Source of the DNA: Fen-999 sp041480065
Lineage (GTDB): Bacteria > Pseudomonadota > Gammaproteobacteria > Burkholderiales > Rhodocyclaceae
Direction: 5' to 3'
Assembly: GCA_041480065.1 (NCBI GenBank)
Contig: JBGOZF010000010.1
Location: 16,781 to 80,780 of the forward strand
Length of the DNA: 64,000 nucleotides
Shown: one piece after another, positions 7,870 through 15,244 of the stretch
Position numbering within the stretch: the stretch's first letter is position 1
How the letters are laid out: each line of letters starts with the position of its first letter
Made by a program: the position numbers and the translations under genes
The notes under the pieces: model-generated
Seen by the model: the letters and a program-made list of their open reading frames with translations, nothing else
Database searches by the model: none
What the model was told of the DNA's origin: nothing

Positions 7870-9360
7870 TCATATCTTCTTTTTCTTCAGCGCCGCCTCG
7901 AGATGTTCGCAGACGGTGCGCAGAATCTTCACCCGCGCATAGCCCTTGTCGTTGGCCTCGACCAGGGTCCACGGCGCGTCGCCGGTGCTCGTTCGATCCA
8001 CCATGTCGCAGACCGCCGCGTGATAGGCATCCCACTTCTTGCGATTGCGCCAGTCTTCCTCGGTGATCTTGAAGCGCTTGAACTCGATGTTCTCGCGCTC
8101 CTTGAAGCGCTTCAATTGCTCGTCGCGGCCGATCTGCAGCCAGAACTTGAGGACGATGGCGCCGGCCTCGACCAGCTCGTGTTCGAAGTCGTTGATCTCG
8201 GTATAGGCGCGCAGCCAGTCGGCCTCCGCGCAATAGCCCTCGACGCGTTCGACCAGGACGCGGCCGTACCAGGAACGATCGAATATGGCGGCCCTGCCCG
8301 TGCGCGGCAAATGCCGCCAAAAGCGCCACAGGTAGGGCTGCGCGCGCTCCTCCTCGGTCGGTGCGGCAACGGGAATGGTCTGGTACTGGCGGGCGTCGAC
8401 CGCCGCGGTGATGCGGCGGATGGCGCCGCCCTTGCCGGCGGCATCGGAGCCTTCGAAGACGCAGATCAGCGAATGCTGCTTGAAACGGGGATCGCGCACC
8501 AGCTCGGACAGCCGCCCCTGCCACCGGGCCAGTTGGTTGTCGTAATCCTTCTTGGTCAGCTTGTGCGTCAGATCGAGTTCGGACAGCACATCGCGACCGT
8601 CGATGTTCGGCGGCACCGGCGGTGCCACCGGCGTCGCCCGCTTGTGCTTGTCGGCCAGGCGCTGCTTCAGCGAATCGAGCAGGATGCGGCCGGCCGTCAG
8701 CGAACGGTAGCGGTCGTCGCTCCCCTCGACGATGATCCAGGGCGCCCAGGGCGTATTGGTCATCCGCAACACGTGGCCGGCGACTTCCTGGAGTTTTTCG
8801 TAGGTCTTCAGGCGGTCCCAGTTCCACTTGGTCACGCGCCAAGCCGTGTGCGGATCCTTTTCCAGTGCCTTGAGGCGCTTCTTCTGGCCATCCTTGGTCA
8901 GGTGGAACCAGAACTTGAGTACCAGCGCGCCCTCGTTCACCAGCATGGCCTCGAAGCGGTTGATCTGGTCGATGCGCTGGTCGAGCGCGAACTTGCTCAT
9001 CTTGTCTTCGATGCTGTAGTGGATCGGGCTCGAGTACCACGAGCCGGCGAAGATGCCGATGCGCCCCTTGGGCGGCAGCGCACGCCAGTAGCGCCACATG
9101 TAGGGCCGGTCGCGCTCCTCGTCGGTGGGCTCGGAAAAGGCCAGCGTCGAGATGAAGCGCGGGTCCATCCACTCGTAGAGGATGTTGATGGTCTCGCCCT
9201 TGCCGGCACCGTCCTGGCCGCTGACGAGGACGACGACCGGGATCTTGCCCTTTTCCTTGAGTTCGTACTGGGCGTCGAGGAGCGCCGCACGCAGTGCGGG
9301 TACCTCCTTGCGATAGCTTTCCTTGCTGATCTTGTGACCCAGTTCCGCAGATTCGAACAT
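7870..9360 (-). CDS. pap: Polyphosphate:AMP phosphotransferase (two-domain PPK2 class II)
   Basis: 496 residues, two tandem PPK2 domains. It is expected to phosphorylate AMP to ADP with polyphosphate as donor. Domain 1 has a Walker A (VSGQDGAGKGE, residues ~50-60) but a Walker B of the form IFAGSWYSSP. Domain 2 has Walker A (FEGSDAAGKGG) and an intact IFDRSWYGRVLVERVEG. The second half therefore probably carries catalysis and the first is likely degenerate. The start at 9360 has GGGGAG upstream and overlaps the rsmE stop by one base (TGATG), implying translational coupling. Together with phoU and psiE it suggests active phosphate/polyphosphate metabolism. Confidence 0.9.
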   Translation of the reverse strand: MFESAELGHKISKESYRKEVPALRAALLDAQYELKEKGKIPVVVLVSGQDGAGKGETINILYEWMDPRFISTLAFSEPTDEERDRPYMWRYWRALPPKGRIGIFAGSWYSSPIHYSIEDKMSKFALDQRIDQINRFEAMLVNEGALVLKFWFHLTKDGQKKRLKALEKDPHTAWRVTKWNWDRLKTYEKLQEVAGHVLRMTNTPWAPWIIVEGSDDRYRSLTAGRILLDSLKQRLADKHKRATPVAPPVPPNIDGRDVLSELDLTHKLTKKDYDNQLARWQGRLSELVRDPRFKQHSLICVFEGSDAAGKGGAIRRITAAVDARQYQTIPVAAPTEEERAQPYLWRFWRHLPRTGRAAIFDRSWYGRVLVERVEGYCAEADWLRAYTEINDFEHELVEAGAIVLKFWLQIGRDEQLKRFKERENIEFKRFKITEEDWRNRKKWDAYHAAVCDMVDRTSTGDAPWTLVEANDKGYARVKILRTVCEHLEAALKKKKI

Positions 9361-10088
9361 CAGAAATCTCCCCATAGAGCCATCATTGCCGACAACGCCG
9401 CCATCGCCGCCGTTTCGGTACGCAAGACCCGCGGCCCGAGACTCAGGCCGCGGAAGCCGGCGCTGGCAGCAGCCGCCAATTCGCCGTCTTCGAATCCACC
9501 TTCCGGCCCGACCAACAAGGTCACTCCGCCGGCCGGCCTCGACATCTGCGCCAGGCGCAGATCCGCACCAGGCGCCAGTATCAGCCGAATGTCATTCTGC
9601 CCCGCGGCTTCGCCCAGGAATTGAGTTAGGTCAACGGGTGTGGCCACCTGGGGTACGCGGTTGCGACGGCATTGTTCGCAGGCGGCCACCGCCACGTTTT
9701 GCCAATGCATGACGCGCCGCTCCATGCGTTCGCCGGAAAGCCTCATCACGCTGCGTCGGGCAACGAGCGGCCGAAATTCCGCCGCGCCGAGCTCGACGCC
9801 CTTCTGGATGATCCAGTCCATCTTGTCCGCGGCAGGCAATGCCTGGGCGATGGTCAGCCGCAGCGGTGCTTCGCGGTCTTCGGCAATGAAGAACTCCAGG
9901 GCCACGGCGACTGTCTTACCCGTACGCCGCAAATGCCCGCGCCACTCGCCGCCGCGGCCGTCGAACAACTCGACGGTGTCACCTTCGGCGAGACGCAGCA
10001 CCCGGGTCGCGTGGTGCGCCGCCTCGGGCGGCAGATCCACGATAGCGCCCGGGGCCAGCGGGAATGGGCAATAGAAGCGAGCTATCAT
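9360..10088 (-). CDS. rsmE: 16S rRNA (uracil-1498-N3)-methyltransferase
   Basis: 242 residues. SPOUT-fold methyltransferase that modifies U1498 of 16S rRNA using S-adenosylmethionine. The N-terminal PUA-like part contains HHATRVLRL; the C-terminal knot has LLVGPEGGFEDGEL (near residue 192) and LSLGPRVLRTETA, the RsmE signatures. It is coupled to the downstream pap gene and its 5' end lies 35 bp from the divergent thioredoxin-fold gene. Confidence 0.95.
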   Translation of the reverse strand: MIARFYCPFPLAPGAIVDLPPEAAHHATRVLRLAEGDTVELFDGRGGEWRGHLRRTGKTVAVALEFFIAEDREAPLRLTIAQALPAADKMDWIIQKGVELGAAEFRPLVARRSVMRLSGERMERRVMHWQNVAVAACEQCRRNRVPQVATPVDLTQFLGEAAGQNDIRLILAPGADLRLAQMSRPAGGVTLLVGPEGGFEDGELAAAASAGFRGLSLGPRVLRTETAAMAALSAMMALWGDF

Positions 10089-10123
10089 CGAGCGATTATT
10101 CCATAACCGACAAGGAGCGAGTC

Positions 10124-10681
10124 ATGGCAGCCACCCAACCCCCCGTCTGCAACTTCGGCTGGCAGGCCATCGATTTCGATTTGCCCGGCGTCGATGGCCG
10201 GCGCCACAGCCTCGCCTCGGCGCGAGGTGCCAAGGGTCTGCTGGTGATGTTCATCTGCAACCACTGCCCCTACGTCAAGGCCGTGATCCCCCGCATCGTC
10301 CGCGATACCCGGGAACTCGCCACGCTCGGCATCGGCAGCATCGCCATCATGAGCAACGATGCGACCGACTATCCGGAGGATTCCTGGGACAACATGGTGA
10401 AAGTGGCGCGCGAGATGGACTTCCCCTTCCCCTACGTCATCGACGAAAGCCAAGAGATCGCCCGCGCCTACGGCGCCGTGTGCACCCCGGACTTCTTCGG
10501 CTTCAACGCCGACCTGAAGCTGCAATACCGCGGCCGACTCGATGAGTCGCGCAAGGAGACCGCGCCCGAACGCGTGCGTCGCGATTTGTTCGAGGCAATG
10601 AAGCAGGTGGCGCTGACGAGCGCAGGCCCTGAAGAGCAAATCGCCTCGATCGGTTGCTCGATCAAGTGGAAGGGCGCTTAG
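10124..10681 (+). CDS. Thioredoxin-fold (AhpC/TSA-type) family protein
   Basis: 185 residues. Start at 10124 behind AAGGAG; a longer frame from 10064 lacks a ribosome site. Redoxin fold with LLVMFICNHCPYVKAV carrying CxxC at Cys45/Cys48, then the conserved DYPEDSWDNM and VCTPDFFGF segments of the family. No signal peptide, so probably cytosolic. A thiol-disulphide or peroxide-reducing role is plausible but the substrate is unknown. Its last 20 bases overlap the 3' end of the convergent cbbR. Confidence 0.8.
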   Translation: MAATQPPVCNFGWQAIDFDLPGVDGRRHSLASARGAKGLLVMFICNHCPYVKAVIPRIVRDTRELATLGIGSIAIMSNDATDYPEDSWDNMVKVAREMDFPFPYVIDESQEIARAYGAVCTPDFFGFNADLKLQYRGRLDESRKETAPERVRRDLFEAMKQVALTSAGPEEQIASIGCSIKWKGA

Positions 10682-11618
10682 CCCGCTTCGCCTTAACCGG
10701 CACGATCGGCGCCTGCTCGACGATCAGGCGCGGGCCTTGCGTCCCCACGAACTCGAGAAAGGCGGCGGTGACCGGCAGCACAAGCTTGTCGGCGCGACGG
10801 ACGACGTACCACTTGCGCATGACGGGGGTGCCGACGACGTTGAGCTTGACGATGCGGCCGGCGGCCAGTTCGAGACCGATGGTGGCCTCGGAAATGAAGG
10901 AAATCCCCATGCCGGCCATCACGGCCTGCTTGACGGTCTCGTTGTCGAGCATCTCGGTCGTGTCGCGAAGCTGGATCTCGCGCTCGGCAAAGAAACGCTC
11001 CATCGCTCCGCGCGTGCCCGAACCCGGCTCGCGGATCAGGAAAGGCTCGGCGGCCAGTTCAGCCGGCTCGACGCGGCGGCGCCCGGCCATGGGATGGTCG
11101 GCGGCAGCGATGATGACATGCGGCTGGTCGGCGAACACCGACGCCACCGTTTCGAAGTCTTTCGGCGGCACGCCCATCATCGCGAGGTCGATCTGGTTCT
11201 CCTCGAGCAGACGAACGATGGTTTCCCGGTTGTGTACGCGCAGTCTCAGGTCCGTTTCCGGATACAGCTTGCGGAACGCCACCAGAAGCCGCGGCGCGAA
11301 ATACTTGGCAGTGGAGACGACGCCCAGGATCAGCCGCCCGCCCCTGGCGCCGCGAATCGCCGCCACGGCCTCGTCGGCCTCGCGCAGTTGCTGGGTAATG
11401 CGGCGCGCGTGACGCAGCACTTCCTCGCCTGCGGTGGTGAGGAAGATCTTCTTGCCCATCTGCTCGAACAGGGGCAGGCCGGCTTGGTCGGCCAGCGCCT
11501 GCACCTGCATCGACACCGCCGGCTGCGTAAGGTGCAATTCCTCGGCGGCACGCGAGAAGGACAGGTGGTTGGCCACCGCCTCGAAGACTTTCAACTGGCG
11601 CAGGGTAGCGTTCTTCAT
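10662..11618 (-). CDS. cbbR: LysR-type regulator CbbR
   Basis: 318 residues. N-terminal winged helix-turn-helix (residues 1-60, LSFSRAAEELHLTQPAVSMQVQAL), then a LysR substrate-binding domain (~residues 90-300). Divergent placement beside cbbY-cbbM and sequence resemblance to CbbR make it the activator of the Calvin-cycle genes. Members of the family sense metabolites such as RuBP, PEP or NADPH. Candidate operators recur at 11630, 12414 and 13957. The C-terminus ends in a Lys/Arg-rich tail. Confidence 0.92.
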   Translation of the reverse strand: MKNATLRQLKVFEAVANHLSFSRAAEELHLTQPAVSMQVQALADQAGLPLFEQMGKKIFLTTAGEEVLRHARRITQQLREADEAVAAIRGARGGRLILGVVSTAKYFAPRLLVAFRKLYPETDLRLRVHNRETIVRLLEENQIDLAMMGVPPKDFETVASVFADQPHVIIAAADHPMAGRRRVEPAELAAEPFLIREPGSGTRGAMERFFAEREIQLRDTTEMLDNETVKQAVMAGMGISFISEATIGLELAAGRIVKLNVVGTPVMRKWYVVRRADKLVLPVTAAFLEFVGTQGPRLIVEQAPIVPVKAKRAKRPST

Positions 11619-11629
11619 GGCCGTTTACT

Positions 11630-11670
11630 TTATCATCAGGATAAGAATCTGTGACTGGTCCTTATGGATG
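11630..11670 (+). promoter_or_regulatory. Candidate CbbR operator 1 (cbbR/cbbY intergenic)
   Basis: A 15-bp imperfect palindrome TTATCATCAGGATAA (TTAT-N7-ATAA), then six bases, then GTGACTGGTCCTTATGGATG. The same two-part layout with identical spacing occurs at 12414 and 13957. TTAT-N7-ATAA contains the T-N11-A core of LysR-type sites. It starts 12 bp upstream of the cbbR start, suiting autoregulation. Confidence 0.75.
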
Positions 11671-11692
11671 ACTGCGACTACGCTCGCGCACC

Positions 11693-12484
11693 ATGCACCT
11701 TCAAGCCCTGATATTCGACGTCGACGGCACCCTGGCCGACACCGAGCGCGACGGCCATCGGCCGGCCTTCAATGCGGCCTTTGCCGAGCACGGACTGGAC
11801 TGGCACTGGAACGAGACCCTCTACGGCGAACTGCTCGCGGTCACCGGCGGCAAGGAGCGCATGCGCCACTACGCGCAGACCTACGACCCCGCTTTCCTGG
11901 CGCAACCGGATGCCGACGAGCTGGTGACGGCGCTTCACGCCACCAAGACCCGGCACTACCTGTCCTTGCTTAGGACGGGTGCCATCCCGCTGCGTCCCGG
12001 CGTCGCCCGGCTGATCCGGGAAGCCCGGGCCGCCGGCCTGCGGCTCGCCATCGCCACCACGACGACACCGGAGAATGTCACCACGCTGCTGGCCGCCAGC
12101 CTGGCCCCCGAAGCCGCCGCATGGTTCGCGGTCATCGGCGCCGGCGATGTCGTGCCGGCGAAGAAGCCCGCTCCCGACATCTACCTTTGGGTGCTGGAGC
12201 GCTTGCGGCTGCCCGCTGCTGCCTGTCTTGCCATCGAGGATTCGGCCAACGGACTGGAGGCCGCACTCGGCGCCGGCCTGACGACGGTGATTATCGAAAG
12301 CGAGTACACCACGGGTCAGGATTTCAGCGGAGCACTGGCCGTATTACCCGATCTCGCCGCGACCGACCTTGCCTCGTTACGCCTATGGCATGCTAGCATA
12401 TATAAGCCCTCGCTTATGCGTACAATAACTATTTGTGACTATTGCTTATACACTATGATCGCTACCATGCGTATCACTCGCTAA
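11693..12484 (+). CDS. cbbY: CbbY-type HAD phosphatase
   Basis: 263 residues. HAD-superfamily hydrolase with nucleophile motif IFDVDGTLADTE (residues 7-18), a helical cap, motif II Thr in AIATTTTPENV, and motif III/IV VPAKKPAPDIY and AIEDSANGLEAA. In Calvin-cycle operons CbbY dephosphorylates xylulose-1,5-bisphosphate, an inhibitory RuBisCO by-product; family and context support that role, with phosphoglycolate phosphatase as the alternative. The last ~30 codons, after LRLWHAS, are AT-rich and coincide with the cbbM operator and promoter region, so this C-terminal tail looks non-conserved. Confidence 0.85.
   Translation: MHLQALIFDVDGTLADTERDGHRPAFNAAFAEHGLDWHWNETLYGELLAVTGGKERMRHYAQTYDPAFLAQPDADELVTALHATKTRHYLSLLRTGAIPLRPGVARLIREARAAGLRLAIATTTTPENVTTLLAASLAPEAAAWFAVIGAGDVVPAKKPAPDIYLWVLERLRLPAAACLAIEDSANGLEAALGAGLTTVIIESEYTTGQDFSGALAVLPDLAATDLASLRLWHASIYKPSLMRTITICDYCLYTMIATMRITR
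12414..12454 (+). promoter_or_regulatory. Candidate CbbR operator 2 (cbbM promoter)
   Basis: TTATGCGTACAATAA, six bases, then GTGACTATTGCTTATACACT. The first half keeps TTAT-N7-ATAA exactly; the second keeps GTGACT..nnCTTAT of the other copies. It lies 63 bp upstream of the cbbM start and inside the 3' end of cbbY. Possible -10 hexamers follow (TATGAT at 12454 or TACCAT at 12463); no good -35 is seen, as expected for an activated promoter. Confidence 0.7.
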
Positions 12485-12516
12485 ACGCCCAATGTCGAAA
12501 GAACAGGAGCAACACC

Positions 12517-13896
12517 ATGGATCAGTCGAACCGCTACGCCAACCTCAGCCTCAAGGAAGCCGATCTCATCAAGGGCGGCAAGCATGTGCTGTGCGCCTAC
12601 ATCATGAAGCCGAAGGCCGGCTACAACTACCTCGAGACGGCCGCGCACTTCGCCGCAGAGTCCTCGACCGGCACCAACGTCGAGGTGTGCACCACCGACG
12701 ATTTCACCAAGGGCGTAGACGCGCTGGTCTATGAGATCGACCCGGCCCGCGAACTGACGAAGATCGCCTACCCGGTCGAACTGTTCGACCGCAACATCAT
12801 CGACGGCCGCGCCATGCTCGCCTCTTTCCTTACGCTGACCATCGGCAACAACCAGGGCATGGGCGACGTCGAGTACGCCAAGATGCACGATTTCTATCTG
12901 CCGCCCTGCTACTTGCAGTTGTTCGACGGTCCTTCGATGAACATCGCCGACATGTGGCGCGTGCTTGGCCGTCCCATGGTTGACGGCGGCATGGTGGTCG
13001 GCACCATCATCAAGCCCAAGCTCGGCCTGCGGCCGCAGCCTTTCGCCGATGCCTGCCACATGTTCTGGCTCGGCGGCGACTTCATCAAGAACGACGAACC
13101 GCAGGGCAACCAGATCTTCGCCCCGCTCAAGGAAACCATGAAGGCGGTTGCCGACGCCATGCGCCGCGCCCAGGACGCCACCGGCGAGGCCAAGCTGTTC
13201 TCCGCCAACATCACCGCCGACGACCCCGCCGAGATGATCGCCCGCGGCGAATACATCCTCGAGACTTTCGCCGAAAACGCCTCCCACATCGCCTTCCTGG
13301 TCGACGGCTATGTCGCCGGCCCGACCGCCGTCACCACCTGCCGCCGCAACTTCCCGCAGCAATTCCTGCACTTCCACCGCGCCGGCCATGGCGCCGTCAC
13401 CAGCCCGCAATCCATGCGCGGCTACACCTCCTTCGTGCATTGCAAGATGACCCGCCTGATGGGCGCTTCCGGCATGCATACCGGTACCATGGGCTACGGC
13501 AAGATGGAAGGCGTCGCCGACGACAAGAACATCGCCTACATGCTCGAACGCGATTCCGCCGACGGCCCCTACTACCAGCAGGAATGGCTGGGCATGAAGG
13601 CGACCACGCCGATCATCTCCGGCGGCATGAACGCCATCCGCCTGCCCGGCTTCTTCGACAACCTCGGCCACTCGAATGTCATCCAGACCTCGGGTGGCGG
13701 CGCCTTCGGCCACAAGGACGGCGGCACCGCCGGCGCCAAGTCGCTGCGCCAGGCGCAGGATGCCTGGCAAAAAGGCGTCAACCTGGTCGAGTACGCAATG
13801 GACCATGCGGAACTCCGAGGCGCCTTCGAAAGCTTCGCCAAGGACTCCGACAAGCTCTACCCCGGCTGGCGCGAAGCCTTGAAGGTCGGCCGCTAG
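12517..13896 (+). CDS. cbbM: Form II ribulose-1,5-bisphosphate carboxylase/oxygenase
   Basis: 459 residues, the usual form II length. Fixes CO2 onto ribulose-1,5-bisphosphate. Counting from MDQSNRY, the catalytic Lys166 lies in TIIKPKLGL, the carbamylated Lys191 with Asp193/Glu194 in GGDFIKNDEPQGNQ, and the phosphate-binding SGGMNA and SGGGAFGH loops follow; numbering coincides with the Rhodospirillum rubrum enzyme. The start at 12517 has AGGAG upstream; 25 extra codons in the longer frame run through the promoter and are not translated. No small subunit and no cbbQ/cbbO activase genes follow. It has its own candidate CbbR site. Confidence 0.98.
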   Translation: MDQSNRYANLSLKEADLIKGGKHVLCAYIMKPKAGYNYLETAAHFAAESSTGTNVEVCTTDDFTKGVDALVYEIDPARELTKIAYPVELFDRNIIDGRAMLASFLTLTIGNNQGMGDVEYAKMHDFYLPPCYLQLFDGPSMNIADMWRVLGRPMVDGGMVVGTIIKPKLGLRPQPFADACHMFWLGGDFIKNDEPQGNQIFAPLKETMKAVADAMRRAQDATGEAKLFSANITADDPAEMIARGEYILETFAENASHIAFLVDGYVAGPTAVTTCRRNFPQQFLHFHRAGHGAVTSPQSMRGYTSFVHCKMTRLMGASGMHTGTMGYGKMEGVADDKNIAYMLERDSADGPYYQQEWLGMKATTPIISGGMNAIRLPGFFDNLGHSNVIQTSGGGAFGHKDGGTAGAKSLRQAQDAWQKGVNLVEYAMDHAELRGAFESFAKDSDKLYPGWREALKVGR

Positions 13897-13956
13897 CCAA
13901 CGCCGCAGGCCATCCCGACGGCATCAGTATCACCACGGCATCGAACCATAATGTCC

Positions 13957-13997
13957 TTATTCCCATGATAAGAAAAAGTGAATGGCACTTATGGATG
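13957..13997 (+). promoter_or_regulatory. Candidate CbbR operator 3 (prkB operon)
   Basis: TTATTCCCATGATAA, GAAAAA, then GTGAATGGCACTTATGGATG. The second half matches operator 1 at 16 of 20 positions, including CTTATGGATG, with the same 6-bp spacer. A TTAAAT hexamer at 14005 could be the -10 element. It lies 61 bp after the cbbM stop and 231 bp before prkB. Confidence 0.72.
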
Positions 13998-14228
13998 GGG
14001 GGAGTTAAATTTTGTCCCGCGGGTCGCGGGTTTCCGTGGTCCGCATTTCTCCACTCCCTCTGGCGTAAGCCAGATTCGCCCCGCCCCGCAAGGGGTGGGG
14101 GTTTTCTTGCCGGGATGGAAACGGTAGCGGCCGGACCAAAACGGGCAACGCCAGGACGCAGCGGTGCGCTTGGCCAAACCGCGGCAGGCAACGCCAGAAC
14201 GCAGAATTTTCATTAGAGGGGAGAAATC
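13998..14228 (+). other. Long prkB leader with tandem hairpins and a direct repeat
   Basis: This non-coding stretch completes the 332-bp gap between cbbM and prkB. Hairpin A (14059-14074) is TCTGGC-GTAA-GCCAGA. Hairpin B (14079-14100) pairs CCCCGCCCC with GGGGTGGGG around a GCAA tetraloop and is followed by GTTTTCTT, the form of an intrinsic terminator. Two 18-bp direct repeats (GGCAACGCCAGGACGCAG at 14144 and a 17/18 copy at 14187) follow. If transcription starts just after operator 3, all of this lies in the mRNA leader. Confidence 0.6.
14079..14105 (+). terminator. Terminator-like hairpin upstream of prkB
   Basis: 9-bp GC stem with one G-T wobble, GCAA loop, then GTTTT. It could end the cbbM transcript, or attenuate the prkB operon if the operon starts at the 13957 operator. 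Confidence 0.65.
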
Positions 14229-15113
14229 ATGTCCATCAAGCATCCGATCATCGCGGTCACCGGTTCTTCCGGCGCCGGCACGACAACGGTCAAGCGCTCT
14301 TTCGAGCATATCTTCCGGCGCGAAAAGATCACCTCGGCGGTGATCGAAGGCGACAGCATGCACAAGTACGACCGTGCCGAAATGAAGAAGGTGATCGCCG
14401 AGGCCGAGGCGCGCAACGACTGCAACCTACCGACGCACTTCGGCCCCGCCTGCAACGAACTGGCCGAGCTCGAGAACATTTTCAAGACCTACGGCGACAC
14501 AGGCCACGGCCGGCGCCGCTATTACCTCCACAACGAGGACGAGGCCAAACCCTACGGCCAGCAGCCCGGCACCTTCACACCGTGGGAGAACCTGCCCGAA
14601 CACACCGATCTGCTGTTCTACGAAGGCCTGCACGGCGCCTACGTCGGTGACGATGCCGACGTGAACCAGCACGTCGACCTCGCCATCGGCGTAGTGCCGG
14701 TGGTTAACCTCGAGTGGATCCAGAAGATCCATCGCGACACCGCCGGTCGCGGCTACTCGGTCGAAGCCGTCACCCACACCATCCTGCGGCGCATGTCCGA
14801 CTATGTGAACTACATCTGCCCGCAGTTTTCGCGCACCCACATCAATTTCCAGCGCGTGCCGGTGGTCGACACCTCCAACCCCTTCATCACCCGCGACATC
14901 CCGACCCTGGACGAATCCCTGGTCGTGATCCGTTTCCGCGACCCGCACGGCGTCGATTTCCCGTATCTGTTGACCATGATTCACGATTCCTTCATGTCGC
15001 GACCGAACATCATCGTCGTACCCGGCGGCAAGATGGAACTGGCGATGCAGATCGTGCTGTCGCCCATCATCCTGGATCTGATGGAAAAAAAGTGGAAGCG
15101 CAGCAATAAGTAA
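14229..15113 (+). CDS. prkB: Phosphoribulokinase
   Basis: 294 residues. ATP-dependent phosphorylation of ribulose 5-phosphate to the RuBisCO substrate. P-loop GSSGAGTTT at residues 12-20, EGDSMHKYDR after it, and FYEGLHGAYVGDD with the Walker B acidic residue; all fit the short proteobacterial class I enzyme (cbbP). AGGGGAG ribosome site 6 bases upstream of the ATG. First gene of prkB-tkt-gap-pgk-pyk-fba, with cbbM just upstream, so it completes the two reactions unique to the Calvin cycle. Confidence 0.96.
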   Translation: MSIKHPIIAVTGSSGAGTTTVKRSFEHIFRREKITSAVIEGDSMHKYDRAEMKKVIAEAEARNDCNLPTHFGPACNELAELENIFKTYGDTGHGRRRYYLHNEDEAKPYGQQPGTFTPWENLPEHTDLLFYEGLHGAYVGDDADVNQHVDLAIGVVPVVNLEWIQKIHRDTAGRGYSVEAVTHTILRRMSDYVNYICPQFSRTHINFQRVPVVDTSNPFITRDIPTLDESLVVIRFRDPHGVDFPYLLTMIHDSFMSRPNIIVVPGGKMELAMQIVLSPIILDLMEKKWKRSNK

Positions 15114-15188
15114 GTGGCTGCGCGCCCCGCCATCGGACCGGTATGACATCGGTCCCATTCAATCGACAACACAAGGGGTCGGGTTTGC

Positions 15189-15202
15189 CCGATAATTATC
15201 GG
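15189..15202. promoter_or_regulatory. 14-bp perfect palindrome upstream of tkt
   Basis: CCGATAATTATCGG is a perfect inverted repeat in the 131-bp prkB-tkt spacer, 42 bp before the tkt start. The size and symmetry suit a dimeric repressor site; the protein is unknown. It does not match the TTAT-N7-ATAA sites. Confidence 0.4.
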
Positions 15203-15244
15203 CTTGCCCGTACCGCCACCAACCAGGTACGACGAGGAAACCAA

